Notes: generated by a model not told the origin, from the letters alone. A DNA stretch of 64,000 nucleotides from Salinimicrobium gaetbulicola (GCF_042676025.1 NZ_JBHTJP010000034.1:154686-218685); one strand, 5' to 3'. Positions 6,800 through 14,884 are shown, counted from the stretch's first letter. Program-made: numbers and translations.

Positions 6800-7651
6800 A
6801 TGAAAAAGATCCTTTTACCCACAGATTTTTCTGAGAACTCGTATAACGCCATTCGATACGCTGTTGAGTTATTCAATCATGAAAAATGTGCCTTTTACCT
6901 GCTGAACACTTACACTCCCATCTTGTATGATAATGAATACCTGGTGTACAGTGCAACCCAACCCACCCTTACCGAAATTTACAGGAATAATTCAGCAAAA
7001 GGTTTGAATCGTATTTTAAAAAAGATCAAAAAGAATTTTCCGAATGATGAGCATGAGTTTCACAAGATCTCCTCTTTTAATATCCTCACAGATGAGATCA
7101 AGGAACAAGTGAAGGAAAAAGAGATCGATCTCATTGTCATGGGAACAAAGGGTGCCACGGGAGCAGATGAGATTCTCTTTGGATCAAATACGGTACAAGC
7201 AATTAAGAAAGCCAAATGTCCGCTGTTGGCGATACCTTCCCATTTTGATTTTGCAGAACCAAAAAGGATCCTGCTTCCAACAGATTTTGAAACAGATCTT
7301 CCGCCACTCCTGGAAATTTTAAAAGATATTACTGATCATTTTTCTTCCAAAATTAATATCCTCCATGTCTATTTTGGAGCAGAACTTTCCGAAGACCAGG
7401 AGAAAAGAAAAAAAGCGCTGGGTACGGCTTTTAAAGACCAGGAGCACCATTTTTACAGCATTGCCGATAAAAGTGTGCCTCAGGCTATTTATGATTTCCA
7501 GGAGGACAATGAAGTTGATATGCTGGTAATGGTGAATAACAAACATTCCTTTTTTGAAAATCTGTTATTCAGGCCTGTGATCAATGAAATAGGTTTTCAT
7601 GTTAAAGTTCCATTTTTGGTTATTCCTTCACAAAAAAAACGGAGTTCATGA
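6800..7651 (+). CDS. Universal stress protein, tandem UspA domains
   Basis: This 283-residue tandem USP starts KKILLPTDFSENSYNAIRYA. The first domain carries a complete G-2x-G-9x-G-S signature (GTKGATGADEILFGS), predicting ATP binding. The second domain starts near residue 150 (KRILLPTDFETDLPP) and lacks the signature. The final 4 bases overlap the next gene's start (ATGA), indicating translational coupling. Confidence 0.93.
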   Translation: MKKILLPTDFSENSYNAIRYAVELFNHEKCAFYLLNTYTPILYDNEYLVYSATQPTLTEIYRNNSAKGLNRILKKIKKNFPNDEHEFHKISSFNILTDEIKEQVKEKEIDLIVMGTKGATGADEILFGSNTVQAIKKAKCPLLAIPSHFDFAEPKRILLPTDFETDLPPLLEILKDITDHFSSKINILHVYFGAELSEDQEKRKKALGTAFKDQEHHFYSIADKSVPQAIYDFQEDNEVDMLVMVNNKHSFFENLLFRPVINEIGFHVKVPFLVIPSQKKRSS

Positions 7652-8496
7652 AAAATATTCTCCTTCCTACAGATTTTTCTCATAATGCGGCTAATGCCAT
7701 AACCTACATCATGGAAATGTATAAGGATGATGAGTGTACCTTTACTTTTTTACATGCCTATAAGGTCAATGATTTTGAGGAAGGAAGCCTGTTAACACCC
7801 ATTCCAAGGCCAGGCCTTTTAGAGGCTGCTCAAAGGGAAAAGTCGGCCATGCTTCAAAATTTAGTTGATGATGTAAATGGAAAGAATTCAAACCTTAAAC
7901 ACTCTTTTGAATTTATTTCTGCAAATAAATCACTTGTAAATACCGTAAAGGAACAGATCAATAAAAAGGAGATAGACCTTGTAGTGATAGGAACTCAGGG
8001 ACATACCGGGGCAGACGAGGTGGTATACGGAAGTAATACCGTGAACTTAATGGAAGAGATCCAAAACTGCCCGATTATGGCAATTCCTTCAAATGTGACC
8101 TTTAAAGGGTTATCTGAAATAGTCCTGGCTAATAGCTTTAAAGCGGAGCTGAATCCCAGGGACCTCCATTTTTTAGCCGAATTATCTGAAGAATTCAGGG
8201 CACCTGTTAGAGTCCTCCATATTTCAGAAGAAGGCGGCCTTACAGAAAAGCAGGTCATACATAAAAAGATCTTACGGGAACGCCTTGAAAAGGAAAATGT
8301 GAACTTCTCTTTTCATTCACTTGATTTTCTGAGCATTCCTCTGGGTATATATTCCTTTACGGAAAGTCGGGGAAGTGAACTCATCGCATTCATAAATAAA
8401 AAACATGGGTTTTTTGAAAACCTACTTTTTGACCCTTTATACAAGAACCTGGCTCATTATTCAAAAATCCCGGTTTTGGTATTGCATCAACCTTAA
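7648..8496 (+). CDS. Universal stress protein, tandem UspA domains
   Basis: This 282-residue tandem USP overlaps its upstream neighbour by 4 bases. The first domain has a full ATP-binding signature (GTQGHTGADEVVYGS). The second domain is more diverged, but its C-terminal KHGFFENLLFDPLY segment matches the KHSFFENLLFRPVI of the preceding paralogue. The three consecutive paralogues look like tandem duplications that have diverged in nucleotide binding. It is followed after 20 bases by the ATP-cone nuclease gene in the same transcript. Confidence 0.93.
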   Translation: MKNILLPTDFSHNAANAITYIMEMYKDDECTFTFLHAYKVNDFEEGSLLTPIPRPGLLEAAQREKSAMLQNLVDDVNGKNSNLKHSFEFISANKSLVNTVKEQINKKEIDLVVIGTQGHTGADEVVYGSNTVNLMEEIQNCPIMAIPSNVTFKGLSEIVLANSFKAELNPRDLHFLAELSEEFRAPVRVLHISEEGGLTEKQVIHKKILRERLEKENVNFSFHSLDFLSIPLGIYSFTESRGSELIAFINKKHGFFENLLFDPLYKNLAHYSKIPVLVLHQP

Positions 8497-8516
8497 ATTG
8501 CCTCAAAATTGGTTAA

Positions 8517-9362
8517 ATGGATACTTCAGAACTAAAGATCACTACTGCCTCAGGTGAAAAACATCATTTTTCGGCAAAAAAAGTAGCACACTCCTTACGA
8601 AAATCGGGGGCCGATCAAAGTGTGATCGCTGGTATCCTTCAAAAGATCGAATCTGAACTATATGAAGGTATTACCACAAAAGAGATCTATAACCGGGCCT
8701 ATAAACTTCTTCGGAAGAAGGATTCCCTTTTTGCATCCAGATATAAGCTCAAAAATGCCATTTTTGAATTAGGTCCCACCGGTTACCCTTTTGAGAAGTT
8801 TGTGGCCGCCGTGCTTCAAAATTCCGGTTATAAAGTTGAAGTAGGCAAAGTAGTTCAGGGATCATGCGTAACACATGAGATTGATGTCATTGCCCGAAAA
8901 GATAATATAAAATTATTCATTGAATGCAAATTCCACAGCGAACATGGGAATAATTGTAACGTGAAGGTTCCTTTGTACATACATTCTCGCTTCCAGGATA
9001 TTCAGAAGTTCTTTCAGAAAAAACATGACCCCGAGGAATTTTTCAATGAAGGTTGGGTGGTCACCAATACCAGGTTCACAAAAGATGCTTTAGACTACGG
9101 CAAGTGTGTTGACTTGCATTTGCTTAGTTGGGATACTCCTAAAGGCAGCAGCTTAAAAGAACGAATTGATGAATCTGGGCTTTATCCTATTACCGTGTCA
9201 GAATTGCTTTCTCAAAGGGAAAAACAATTTTTGTTAAGCAGGGATGTGGTGTTATGCCGGGATCTTATTCACGATCGTTTTTTTCTGGATCACCTGGGGG
9301 TTTCAGAAACCAGAAAGAAAAAGATCTTAAAGGAAATGCAGCAACTTTGTAAAATGCAATAA
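8517..9362 (+). CDS. ATP-cone domain fused to an Mrr-like restriction endonuclease fold
   Basis: The 281-residue protein has an N-terminal ATP-cone (about 5-90; HHFSAKKVAHSLRKSGAD, GITTKEIYNRAYKLL), the nucleotide-sensing module of ribonucleotide reductase and NrdR. A PD-(D/E)xK nuclease domain (about 90-205) follows, with E93, D123 (HEIDVIARK) and E136-x-K138 (LFIECKF), so the catalytic residues are present. The C-terminal 75 residues are unassigned. The start fits the 20-base gap after the usp gene. It lies 2 bases before the beta-CASP RNase gene. A plausible role is nucleotide-gated cleavage of DNA or RNA under stress, but the substrate is not known. No methyltransferase is adjacent, which argues against a classical restriction system. 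Confidence 0.85.
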   Translation: MDTSELKITTASGEKHHFSAKKVAHSLRKSGADQSVIAGILQKIESELYEGITTKEIYNRAYKLLRKKDSLFASRYKLKNAIFELGPTGYPFEKFVAAVLQNSGYKVEVGKVVQGSCVTHEIDVIARKDNIKLFIECKFHSEHGNNCNVKVPLYIHSRFQDIQKFFQKKHDPEEFFNEGWVVTNTRFTKDALDYGKCVDLHLLSWDTPKGSSLKERIDESGLYPITVSELLSQREKQFLLSRDVVLCRDLIHDRFFLDHLGVSETRKKKILKEMQQLCKMQ

Positions 9363-9364
9363 CC

Positions 9365-10747
9365 ATGGAACACAAGGTTAAAATTCATTTTTTGGGAGCT
9401 TCAGGAACAGTTACCGGATCAAAATTCCTGTTGGAAACACCGGAAAAAAATATCCTAATCGACTGCGGACTATTTCAGGGTTTGAAAGAACTCAGGGAAT
9501 TGAATTGGCAGCGTCTTCCCTTTCCTGCAGAAAAAATAGATGTGATCCTTCTCACCCACGGCCATCTGGATCACACCGGATATCTTCCTAAATTGGTAGC
9601 TGAAGGTTTTATGGGAATCATTCGCGGCACACCTCCTACTCTGGCGATCGCTGAGATCATCATGACAGACAGCGCCAAGATTCAGGAGGAGGATGCCGAA
9701 CGGGCGAATGCAGAGGATTATACGGTACATTCCCCCGCCCTGCCGTTATACACCTTAAAAGATGTGGAGAAAACTCTGAAATTGTTCAAATCGGATAATT
9801 TGGAGGAGTGGTACGAGATTACAGAAAATATTAAATTCAGATTTAAAAAGAATGGACATATTCTGGGTGCAACATTTATCGAGCTTGACATCTTCGGAAA
9901 GATCTTCGTGTTCTCCGGGGATATAGGTCGGGAAGAAGACCTCTTGCTCGCACCCCCTGACCGACCTAAATGGGCAGATTACTTATTCCTGGAAAGCACC
10001 TATGGAGATCGTCTTCACCCTGAAGAAGACGCAGATGAACTTTTAACTAGAACTATAAAAAGATCTCTTGACAATAATGGGACTTTGATCATTCCCAGTT
10101 TCGCGGTAGAACGGTTGCAAACTTTAATGTACCGGCTCTGGAAATTACATGACCAAAATAAAATTCCCGCCATTCCTGTCTTTATTGACAGCCCTATGGG
10201 AAATGCGGTATACCAGGTCTTTGAAAGATTCCATGGCTGGCACAAACTTTCTCCTGCCGAGTTGAAGGCAATGAAGAACTACTTTAATATCATAACTTCC
10301 TATAAAGACACCTGGAAAACGGTTGATGATCACCGGTCAAAAGTGGTGATCGCAGGAAGCGGTATGGTTACCGGTGGTAGAGTTCTTACCTATTTGCGGT
10401 ATTATCTTGAAAAAAAGGAAACAACCGTACTTTTAGTAGGGTTTCAAGCTGAAGGAACAAGAGGGAGACAACTTCAGGAAGGAACTCATGAGATCAAGAT
10501 TTTTGGGAAATATTGCCCTGTGAATGCCACTTTAGAGCAGATCAATAGCCTTTCAGCCCATGCAGATCAAAAAGGCCTTATAAACTGGATTAGTGATATC
10601 AAGAATATTCCAGAAACAGTTTTTCTTATCCATGGCGAAAACACAGCAAGAAATACATTAAGGGTAAAGATCAAAGATGTTTACGGCTGGAATACACATC
10701 TTCCGCAAATACGCGAAACTGTGGAACTTCATTTCGGTAATAAGTAA
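9365..10747 (+). CDS. Metallo-beta-lactamase/beta-CASP family ribonuclease
   Basis: The 460-residue protein has the MBL core with zinc motif HGHLDH (65-70), a later SGDIG segment, the beta-CASP insert and the C-terminal motifs SAHAD and IHGE. This is the YSH1/CPSF-like 'RNA specificity domain' type, a bacterial relative of mRNA 3'-end nucleases. It lacks the KH or S1 domains of archaeal and chloroplast forms. It is the last gene of the usp operon, 2 bases after the ATP-cone nuclease, and is followed at once by a terminator. The pairing suggests nucleic acid turnover as part of the stress response. Confidence 0.92.
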   Translation: MEHKVKIHFLGASGTVTGSKFLLETPEKNILIDCGLFQGLKELRELNWQRLPFPAEKIDVILLTHGHLDHTGYLPKLVAEGFMGIIRGTPPTLAIAEIIMTDSAKIQEEDAERANAEDYTVHSPALPLYTLKDVEKTLKLFKSDNLEEWYEITENIKFRFKKNGHILGATFIELDIFGKIFVFSGDIGREEDLLLAPPDRPKWADYLFLESTYGDRLHPEEDADELLTRTIKRSLDNNGTLIIPSFAVERLQTLMYRLWKLHDQNKIPAIPVFIDSPMGNAVYQVFERFHGWHKLSPAELKAMKNYFNIITSYKDTWKTVDDHRSKVVIAGSGMVTGGRVLTYLRYYLEKKETTVLLVGFQAEGTRGRQLQEGTHEIKIFGKYCPVNATLEQINSLSAHADQKGLINWISDIKNIPETVFLIHGENTARNTLRVKIKDVYGWNTHLPQIRETVELHFGNK

Positions 10748-10751
10748 AAAA

Positions 10752-10779
10752 AAGATCTGTGGTAAAAACCACAGATCTT
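10752..10779. terminator. Bidirectional terminator
   Basis: AAGATCTGTGGT (10752-10763) and ACCACAGATCTT (10768-10779) form a perfect 12-base stem around AAAA. The A run before it serves minus-strand transcripts. It ends the usp operon and probably also the convergent small lipoprotein gene. Confidence 0.8.
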
Positions 10780-10820
10780 AACTTTACAGGTTCATCACCT
10801 GCCACTGTAAGAACAATAAA

Positions 10821-11033
10821 TTATTCTACAGAAGTAGTATTGGAATTGTCTTCTACTACAGTTCCACCAACGTTGGTAGTGTCAACTACTTCTTCAACAG
10901 GAGTTTCAACAGCTTCAACAGTAGTTTCAGCAGGAGTTTCCATTACTTCAACTGAAGTTTCTTCAGTAGATTCAGCTGGAGTTTCTTTACAAGAAGTAAA
11001 ACTTAATACCATCGCGATAGCAGCAAAAGTCAA
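10821..11033 (-). CDS. Small acidic repeat lipoprotein with in-frame stop near its natural start
   Basis: From a TTG at 11033 the frame gives 70 residues: a lipoprotein-type signal (TFAAIAMVLSFTSC) and an acidic Thr/Val/Glu tail built of degenerate repeats (METPAETTVEA, VETPVEEVV). The natural start is evidently the ATG at 11049, preceded by a good -7 box (11078-11085). From that ATG, codon 4 is TGA (Met-Lys-Lys-stop-Phe-Leu-Thr-Phe), so the signal peptide is interrupted. Either the gene is newly inactivated, TTG is used, or there is a base error. Similar small lipoproteins are common and uncharacterised in Flavobacteriaceae. Confidence 0.55.
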   Translation of the reverse strand: MTFAAIAMVLSFTSCKETPAESTEETSVEVMETPAETTVEAVETPVEEVVDTTNVGGTVVEDNSNTTSVE

Positions 11034-11077
11034 AAATCATTTTTTCATTTAAATCAATTATTAATTGTTTGAGGCAG

Positions 11078-11085
11078 CAAATGTA
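11078..11085 (-). promoter_or_regulatory. -7 box for the small lipoprotein gene
   Basis: TACATTTG on the minus strand (11085 to 11078) matches TAnnTTTG exactly and lies about 30 bases before the presumed ATG at 11049. TTTG at 11111-11108 lies 22 bases further upstream and could be the -33 element. This implies the interrupted gene is still transcribed. Confidence 0.5.
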
Positions 11086-11185
11086 TCTTATTTTCCAATT
11101 CAAAATACAAACCCTAAAAAATATTTTTTTATCAAAATTCGAGGTTAATATTTTAAAAATATTATTTGATTTCCCCTAAACCTTT

Positions 11186-11229
11186 TGACATTAATCATTT
11201 CTTTTTGGGTATGAAATTTAGTAACTTAT
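11186..11229 (+). promoter_or_regulatory. Weaker sixth copy of the island operator/promoter
   Basis: TTGACATTAATCAT (11185-11198) keeps the TGAY-N4-RTCA core but is asymmetric in the outer base. The nearest -7-like box, TAACTTAT (11222-11229), follows after 23 rather than 22 bases. It lies 53 bases before the ATG at 11251. It may be a weaker member of the set. Confidence 0.4.
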
Positions 11230-11250
11230 AGTTCTCAAATTGAAAAGGTT

Positions 11251-11682
11251 ATGGCAAGGTCAACTACAAAGCATTTCTCAGGTAATGAAAAGGAGATTGC
11301 CGAGCTAATAAAGGAGAACCTGGTATGGAAAGAGGATCTTTCCTATGCCGGTGAAGAAATTAATTTCCTTTCAAAATTTCTGGAAGCAGATGTTTTTCAG
11401 AAGAACATACTCAACTTATATGAGAAGATCCAAATCTTCTGTTCCCAACTAGATTCTTTTCGGACTCAAAACCTGGATCTGTCAATGGAAGTACATAATA
11501 ATAAATATGACATTCAAGGCATGCTGGAATGTGAAGATATAAGTTGTGAGATCTTTTACCATGACGAGCATCTTAAACTGGGAATGCGGATCATGGAATT
11601 CATAAAGAACTTTAAAGAATTTAAGCTAGAGGTTTTCTCATATACCTCAGGGCTTCTAAAAAAGAGCAGTAAAGAGATGTAA
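11251..11682 (+). CDS. Uncharacterised helical protein
   Basis: No known family was recognised for this 143-residue cytoplasmic protein. It is charged and almost entirely helical in appearance, without membrane segments. The layout (W-x3-L-x6-E-x2-F-x3-L, then a long helix and a final helix before a Lys-rich end) resembles the next gene's product, suggesting distant paralogues. The genes are 13 bases apart and end at the terminator at 12189. A possible island operator lies upstream, so it may belong to the stress set. Confidence 0.75.
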   Translation: MARSTTKHFSGNEKEIAELIKENLVWKEDLSYAGEEINFLSKFLEADVFQKNILNLYEKIQIFCSQLDSFRTQNLDLSMEVHNNKYDIQGMLECEDISCEIFYHDEHLKLGMRIMEFIKNFKEFKLEVFSYTSGLLKKSSKEM

Positions 11683-11695
11683 AAACTTAAAGGCG

Positions 11696-12139
11696 ATGAG
11701 AACGAAAACACCAAAATTCAGGTACATCGATTGGAAAACTCCCGATGAGATGCATTTTTCTTCATTACAGTGGCAGTCTGAATTAAACTTTTACAAGGAC
11801 GAGCAACGATTTTTTGAAGATATGCTGAAAGAATATACAATGCCAATCATTGAATCGAATCTTTTTTCCAGGATTCAGGATCTAATAACCGAACTGTCGG
11901 CTTCAGAAAAAGAATTGAAACAATTACATGAGCAGGTAAATGACCACACTAACCGCCTGGAAAGATTGGTAGAAAATGTGGATGAACCCAGCGAAGGAAG
12001 AACTTACAGGCAGCAGCACAAAAATATCTTACAATTAATAAATGACTTTACTAAAAGGTATAAACAACTCAAAAAAGATATTTTTGGTTCTGTTACCGAA
12101 GCCTTGAAGCACCAAAAACAGAAGCGCCTTCTTTCCTAA
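11696..12139 (+). CDS. Uncharacterised coiled-coil protein
   Basis: The 147-residue protein is charged and predicted coiled coil (DLITELSASEKELKQLHEQV, LINDFTKRYKQLKKDIFG), with no signal peptide or membrane segment. It shares with the preceding product the opening pattern LQWQSELNFYKDEQRFFEDML and overall length, so the two are probably diverged duplicates that may pair. No function can be assigned. Confidence 0.75.
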   Translation: MRTKTPKFRYIDWKTPDEMHFSSLQWQSELNFYKDEQRFFEDMLKEYTMPIIESNLFSRIQDLITELSASEKELKQLHEQVNDHTNRLERLVENVDEPSEGRTYRQQHKNILQLINDFTKRYKQLKKDIFGSVTEALKHQKQKRLLS

Positions 12140-12188
12140 AAAAACGAAAAACTAGGATTCTTCATAGCACACAAAGAGTTTTAGAAAA

Positions 12189-12221
12189 ACCTGCATTTTC
12201 AATGGGAATGCAGGTCTTTTT
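12189..12221 (+). terminator. Intrinsic terminator
   Basis: ACCTGCATT (12189-12197) pairs with AATGCAGGT (12207-12215) around a 9-base loop and is followed by CTTTTTT. It ends the two-gene unit of helical proteins. Confidence 0.8.
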
Positions 12222-12269
12222 TGGATTCGAAAATTTAAGTTCTTTTTTTAAATAAAATTCAATTAATCG

Positions 12270-12285
12270 TTATATTGCAATATAA
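12270..12285 (+). promoter_or_regulatory. 16-base perfect palindrome, probable ArsR operator
   Basis: TTATATTGCAATATAA reads the same on both strands and ends 15 bases before the arsR ATG at 12300. ArsR/SmtB repressors bind AT-rich inverted repeats overlapping their own promoters, so this is the expected autoregulatory site. The outer bases (TTAA on either side at 12263 and about 12287) extend the symmetry imperfectly. Confidence 0.6.
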
Positions 12286-12299
12286 TTTTAAAACACGCA

Positions 12300-12632
12300 A
12301 TGGGACTTACGAAAAAAGAACTGTTTTCCAAAGATCAGAATAGCCTTGCAGATATCGCAAAAGTCTTTGCGCATCCCGCCAGAATTGCCATTCTTGAATA
12401 TCTTTTGAAAAGTAACACCTGTATAAATGGAGACCTTGTCCAGGAACTTGGACTGGCCCAGCCTACCATTAGTCAGCACCTAAGAGAACTTAGGGACCTT
12501 GGAATTATCAAAGGAAATATTGAAGGTGTTTCGGTCTGCTATTGTATAGACCGGGAAAAATGGAATGAAATAAGAATAACTTTTAATCAGCTTTTCCAAA
12601 GGTTAGATCAACCTAAAGAAGACTGTTGTTAA
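12300..12632 (+). CDS. arsR: ArsR/SmtB family arsenite-responsive repressor
   Basis: The 110-residue winged-helix protein has the recognition helix segment GLAQPTISQHLRELRDLGII (residues 51-70). It has Cys at 41, 80, 82, 109 and 110, giving several possible As(III) sites, including a C-terminal Cys pair, but it lacks the classical ELCVCDL motif. It is the first gene of arsR-arsM, 18 bases before the methyltransferase, which points to arsenite as inducer. Confidence 0.9.
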   Translation: MGLTKKELFSKDQNSLADIAKVFAHPARIAILEYLLKSNTCINGDLVQELGLAQPTISQHLRELRDLGIIKGNIEGVSVCYCIDREKWNEIRITFNQLFQRLDQPKEDCC

Positions 12633-12650
12633 ACTAAATTACCAAGAATT

Positions 12651-13535
12651 ATGGAAAACTCCGAAAAACTCAAAGAGATCGTAAAAGAAAAATATAGTGA
12701 GATCGCTAAACAGGACAAAGCCTCAAATCAGGCTTCCTGTTGTGGCTCAGGTAGTGTATCTACTGAAGTCTATAATATCATGACCGATGATTATACTGAA
12801 ATGCAAGGTTATAATCAAGATGCCGATCTTGGATTGGGATGTGGTTTACCTACCCAGTTTGCACAGATAAAGACAGGTGATACAGTTATTGATCTCGGCT
12901 CTGGCGCTGGAAATGACTGTTTTATAGCCCGTCACGAAGCAGGTGAAACCGGTAAGGTCATTGGTATTGATTTCACGCCAGAAATGATCAAAAAAGCACG
13001 TCTAAATGCTGAAAAACTCAGATTTAATAATGTTGAGTTCCGGGAAGGAGATATAGAGAACATGCCGGTTTCTGATGATGTAGCAGATGTGGTTGTAAGT
13101 AACTGCGTACTGAACCTGGTTCCTGAAAAACAGAATGTAATAAAAGAGATTTTCAGGGTTCTCAAGCCCGGAGGCCACTTTAGTATTTCAGATATCGTCC
13201 TGTCTGGGGAACTTCCCAAGAAGCTGCAGGAAGATGCTGAAATGTATGCTGGATGTGTATCCGGAGCTATTCAGAAAGATGATTATATGGAGATGATCGT
13301 TAAGACCGGTTTTGAAAATATTTCAATTCAGAAGGAAAAACCGATCGAACTTCCGGAAGATATCCTATCCAAATACCTGAATGAGGATGAAGTCAGAGCT
13401 TTTAAGTTGGGCGAAACCGGAATTTTCAGTGTGACCGTGTTCGCGCAGAAACCGGGTGGAACTTCCAAAAAGATAAAAGTTTCCCTTAAAGATTTACAAG
13501 AAAACGCTTGTCTGCCGGGTTCGGGTTGCTGTTAG
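12651..13535 (+). CDS. arsM: Arsenite S-adenosylmethionine methyltransferase
   Basis: The 294-residue protein has a class I methyltransferase core with motif I DLGSGAGNDCFIA (from 81) and the acidic residue ending motif II (IGIDFTP). Arsenic-binding cysteines are placed as in ArsM: C64 (GLGCGLP), C152 (SNCVLNL) and C202 (AGCVSGA), plus an N-terminal Cys pair (C30-C31) and a terminal Cys pair. It adds methyl groups to As(III), producing volatile or excretable methylarsenicals, in the cytoplasm. It is co-transcribed with arsR. Confidence 0.94.
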   Translation: MENSEKLKEIVKEKYSEIAKQDKASNQASCCGSGSVSTEVYNIMTDDYTEMQGYNQDADLGLGCGLPTQFAQIKTGDTVIDLGSGAGNDCFIARHEAGETGKVIGIDFTPEMIKKARLNAEKLRFNNVEFREGDIENMPVSDDVADVVVSNCVLNLVPEKQNVIKEIFRVLKPGGHFSISDIVLSGELPKKLQEDAEMYAGCVSGAIQKDDYMEMIVKTGFENISIQKEKPIELPEDILSKYLNEDEVRAFKLGETGIFSVTVFAQKPGGTSKKIKVSLKDLQENACLPGSGCC

Positions 13536-13586
13536 GAATTTAAATACTTCCGAAGGAAACTAAATTCAAGTAAATTTTAGAAGAAT

Positions 13587-14204
13587 ATGTGCTACCGTAC
13601 GAAGTTAAACGCTAAAATTTCAAAAATAGAAAAGACCTTTGAAGCTCAATTCACCGAGCCCGAAATGTATTTTCCGCAGGAGGAGATCAACGGATTTGAT
13701 TTTTCACCTACTCCAGTGATTGCAGACAGTTCACCGGGGGAAATCCTTTTTTTCAACTGGGGACTCATTCCTCATTGGGCGAAAAATGACCAGATCAAGA
13801 AAAGTACACTAAATGCCAAAATAGAAACCGTTGAAGAAAAACCGGCTTTTCGGGATGCAATAGGAAACAGGTGTTTGGTGATCGCTAATGGTTATTATGA
13901 ATGGCAGTGGCTGGATGCCAAAGGGAAACAAAAACAGAAATACCTCATCACTTCTGCCGAAGAAGAGATTTTCGCGTTCGCCGGCTTCTATTCTGTTTGG
14001 CAGGATCCGGAAACAAAAGAAATCACCAATTCATACAGCATATTAACTACTGAAGCCAATGAATTGATGAGCGAGATCCATAATAATAAAAAACGGATGC
14101 CAGTCATGTTACGCCAAAATGATCACAGGGCGTGGCTTGAAGGAAAGGCTCCAGAAAATTTCGCTTTTCCTTACCAAAATAATCTTCAGGCAAAACAGAT
14201 ATAA
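13587..14204 (+). CDS. SOS response-associated peptidase (SRAP/HMCES/YedK family)
   Basis: The 205-residue protein begins Met-Cys-Tyr-Arg. After Met removal the Cys2 becomes the N-terminal residue that forms the thiazolidine crosslink with abasic sites. Other family motifs are NWGLIPHWAK, LNAKIETVEEKPAFRD (catalytic-region Asn and Glu) and RMPVML near the end. It shields abasic sites in single-stranded DNA. It stands alone, with a bidirectional terminator 6 bases after the stop. Confidence 0.94.
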   Translation: MCYRTKLNAKISKIEKTFEAQFTEPEMYFPQEEINGFDFSPTPVIADSSPGEILFFNWGLIPHWAKNDQIKKSTLNAKIETVEEKPAFRDAIGNRCLVIANGYYEWQWLDAKGKQKQKYLITSAEEEIFAFAGFYSVWQDPETKEITNSYSILTTEANELMSEIHNNKKRMPVMLRQNDHRAWLEGKAPENFAFPYQNNLQAKQI

Positions 14205-14209
14205 TATAA

Positions 14210-14237
14210 AAAGAGGCTGAAAAAATTCAGCCTCTTT
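14210..14237. terminator. Bidirectional terminator
   Basis: AAAGAGGCTGAA (14210-14221) and TTCAGCCTCTTT (14226-14237) form a perfect stem around AAAA between the convergent SRAP and yceI genes. Confidence 0.85.
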
Positions 14238-14258
14238 CTAATTAAAACACACTCTGAT

Positions 14259-14828
14259 CTAGAATTGCAGGTTTACATCTAAAGTAAAGTTATCGTTGAT
14301 GGTCTTGTCTCCCAGGTTGTCGAAGAAACTTCCTGAACCATATCTAATTCCATATTTAGTTCTGTCAATAACCACTTTAGCAGTTGCAGAATTGTCTTTA
14401 ACCTCCATATCAAAAGTTACAGGTTCTGTTTTACCCTTGATCGTTAGATCTCCTGTAACTGTATACATATTACCTTTTTGTGAAGTCACGTCAGTTATTA
14501 CCAATTTTGAAGTCGCATAATTTTCTACTCCGAAGAAATCATCAGAATTCAAATGCCCTTCAAGCTTTGTTTTGTATTCACCTGTAAGGTCTGTAACCAC
14601 GATAGAGTTCATATCCATTTCAAACTCCCCTCCTATCAATTCTCCTTCTTCTGTTAGGTTCACGAATCCATCTTTTAATTGGATGGTACCTGTATGAGCT
14701 CCGGTAACCTTTTTACCTGTCCACTCTACTGTACTGGCTTTCACATCTACATTCTTTTTAATTGTAGTGAAGGAAACCATTGAAAAAATAAGTACCGGTG
14801 CTGCTGCTGTAAATAATCTGTTTTTCAT
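14259..14828 (-). CDS. YceI family periplasmic lipid-binding protein
   Basis: Starting at the ATG at 14828 gives a 189-residue protein with a signal peptide (MKNRLFTAAAPVLIFSMVSF) and a YceI lipocalin-like barrel (VEWTGKKVTGAHTGTIQLKD, SDDFFGVENYATSKL, VTGDLTIKGKTEPV). An in-frame ATG 8 codons upstream would spoil the signal peptide. The family binds isoprenoid or fatty-acid-like lipids. It follows marR on the same strand with a perfect operator-like palindrome in between, so it is probably the repressor's main target. Confidence 0.92.
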   Translation of the reverse strand: MKNRLFTAAAPVLIFSMVSFTTIKKNVDVKASTVEWTGKKVTGAHTGTIQLKDGFVNLTEEGELIGGEFEMDMNSIVVTDLTGEYKTKLEGHLNSDDFFGVENYATSKLVITDVTSQKGNMYTVTGDLTIKGKTEPVTFDMEVKDNSATAKVVIDRTKYGIRYGSGSFFDNLGDKTINDNFTLDVNLQF

Positions 14829-14884
14829 TGCTTCTGATTTTAAATTAAACATTATAATTTTTATTTATTTATTTGTAATCACAT

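Noticed and set aside
8517..9362. ATP-cone nuclease as a restriction-modification system
   Set aside because: No methyltransferase or specificity gene is adjacent; the gene is in a usp operon.
12270..12285. Phage or integrase attachment site at the palindrome before arsR
   Set aside because: No integrase or second copy was seen, and the position fits an ArsR operator.
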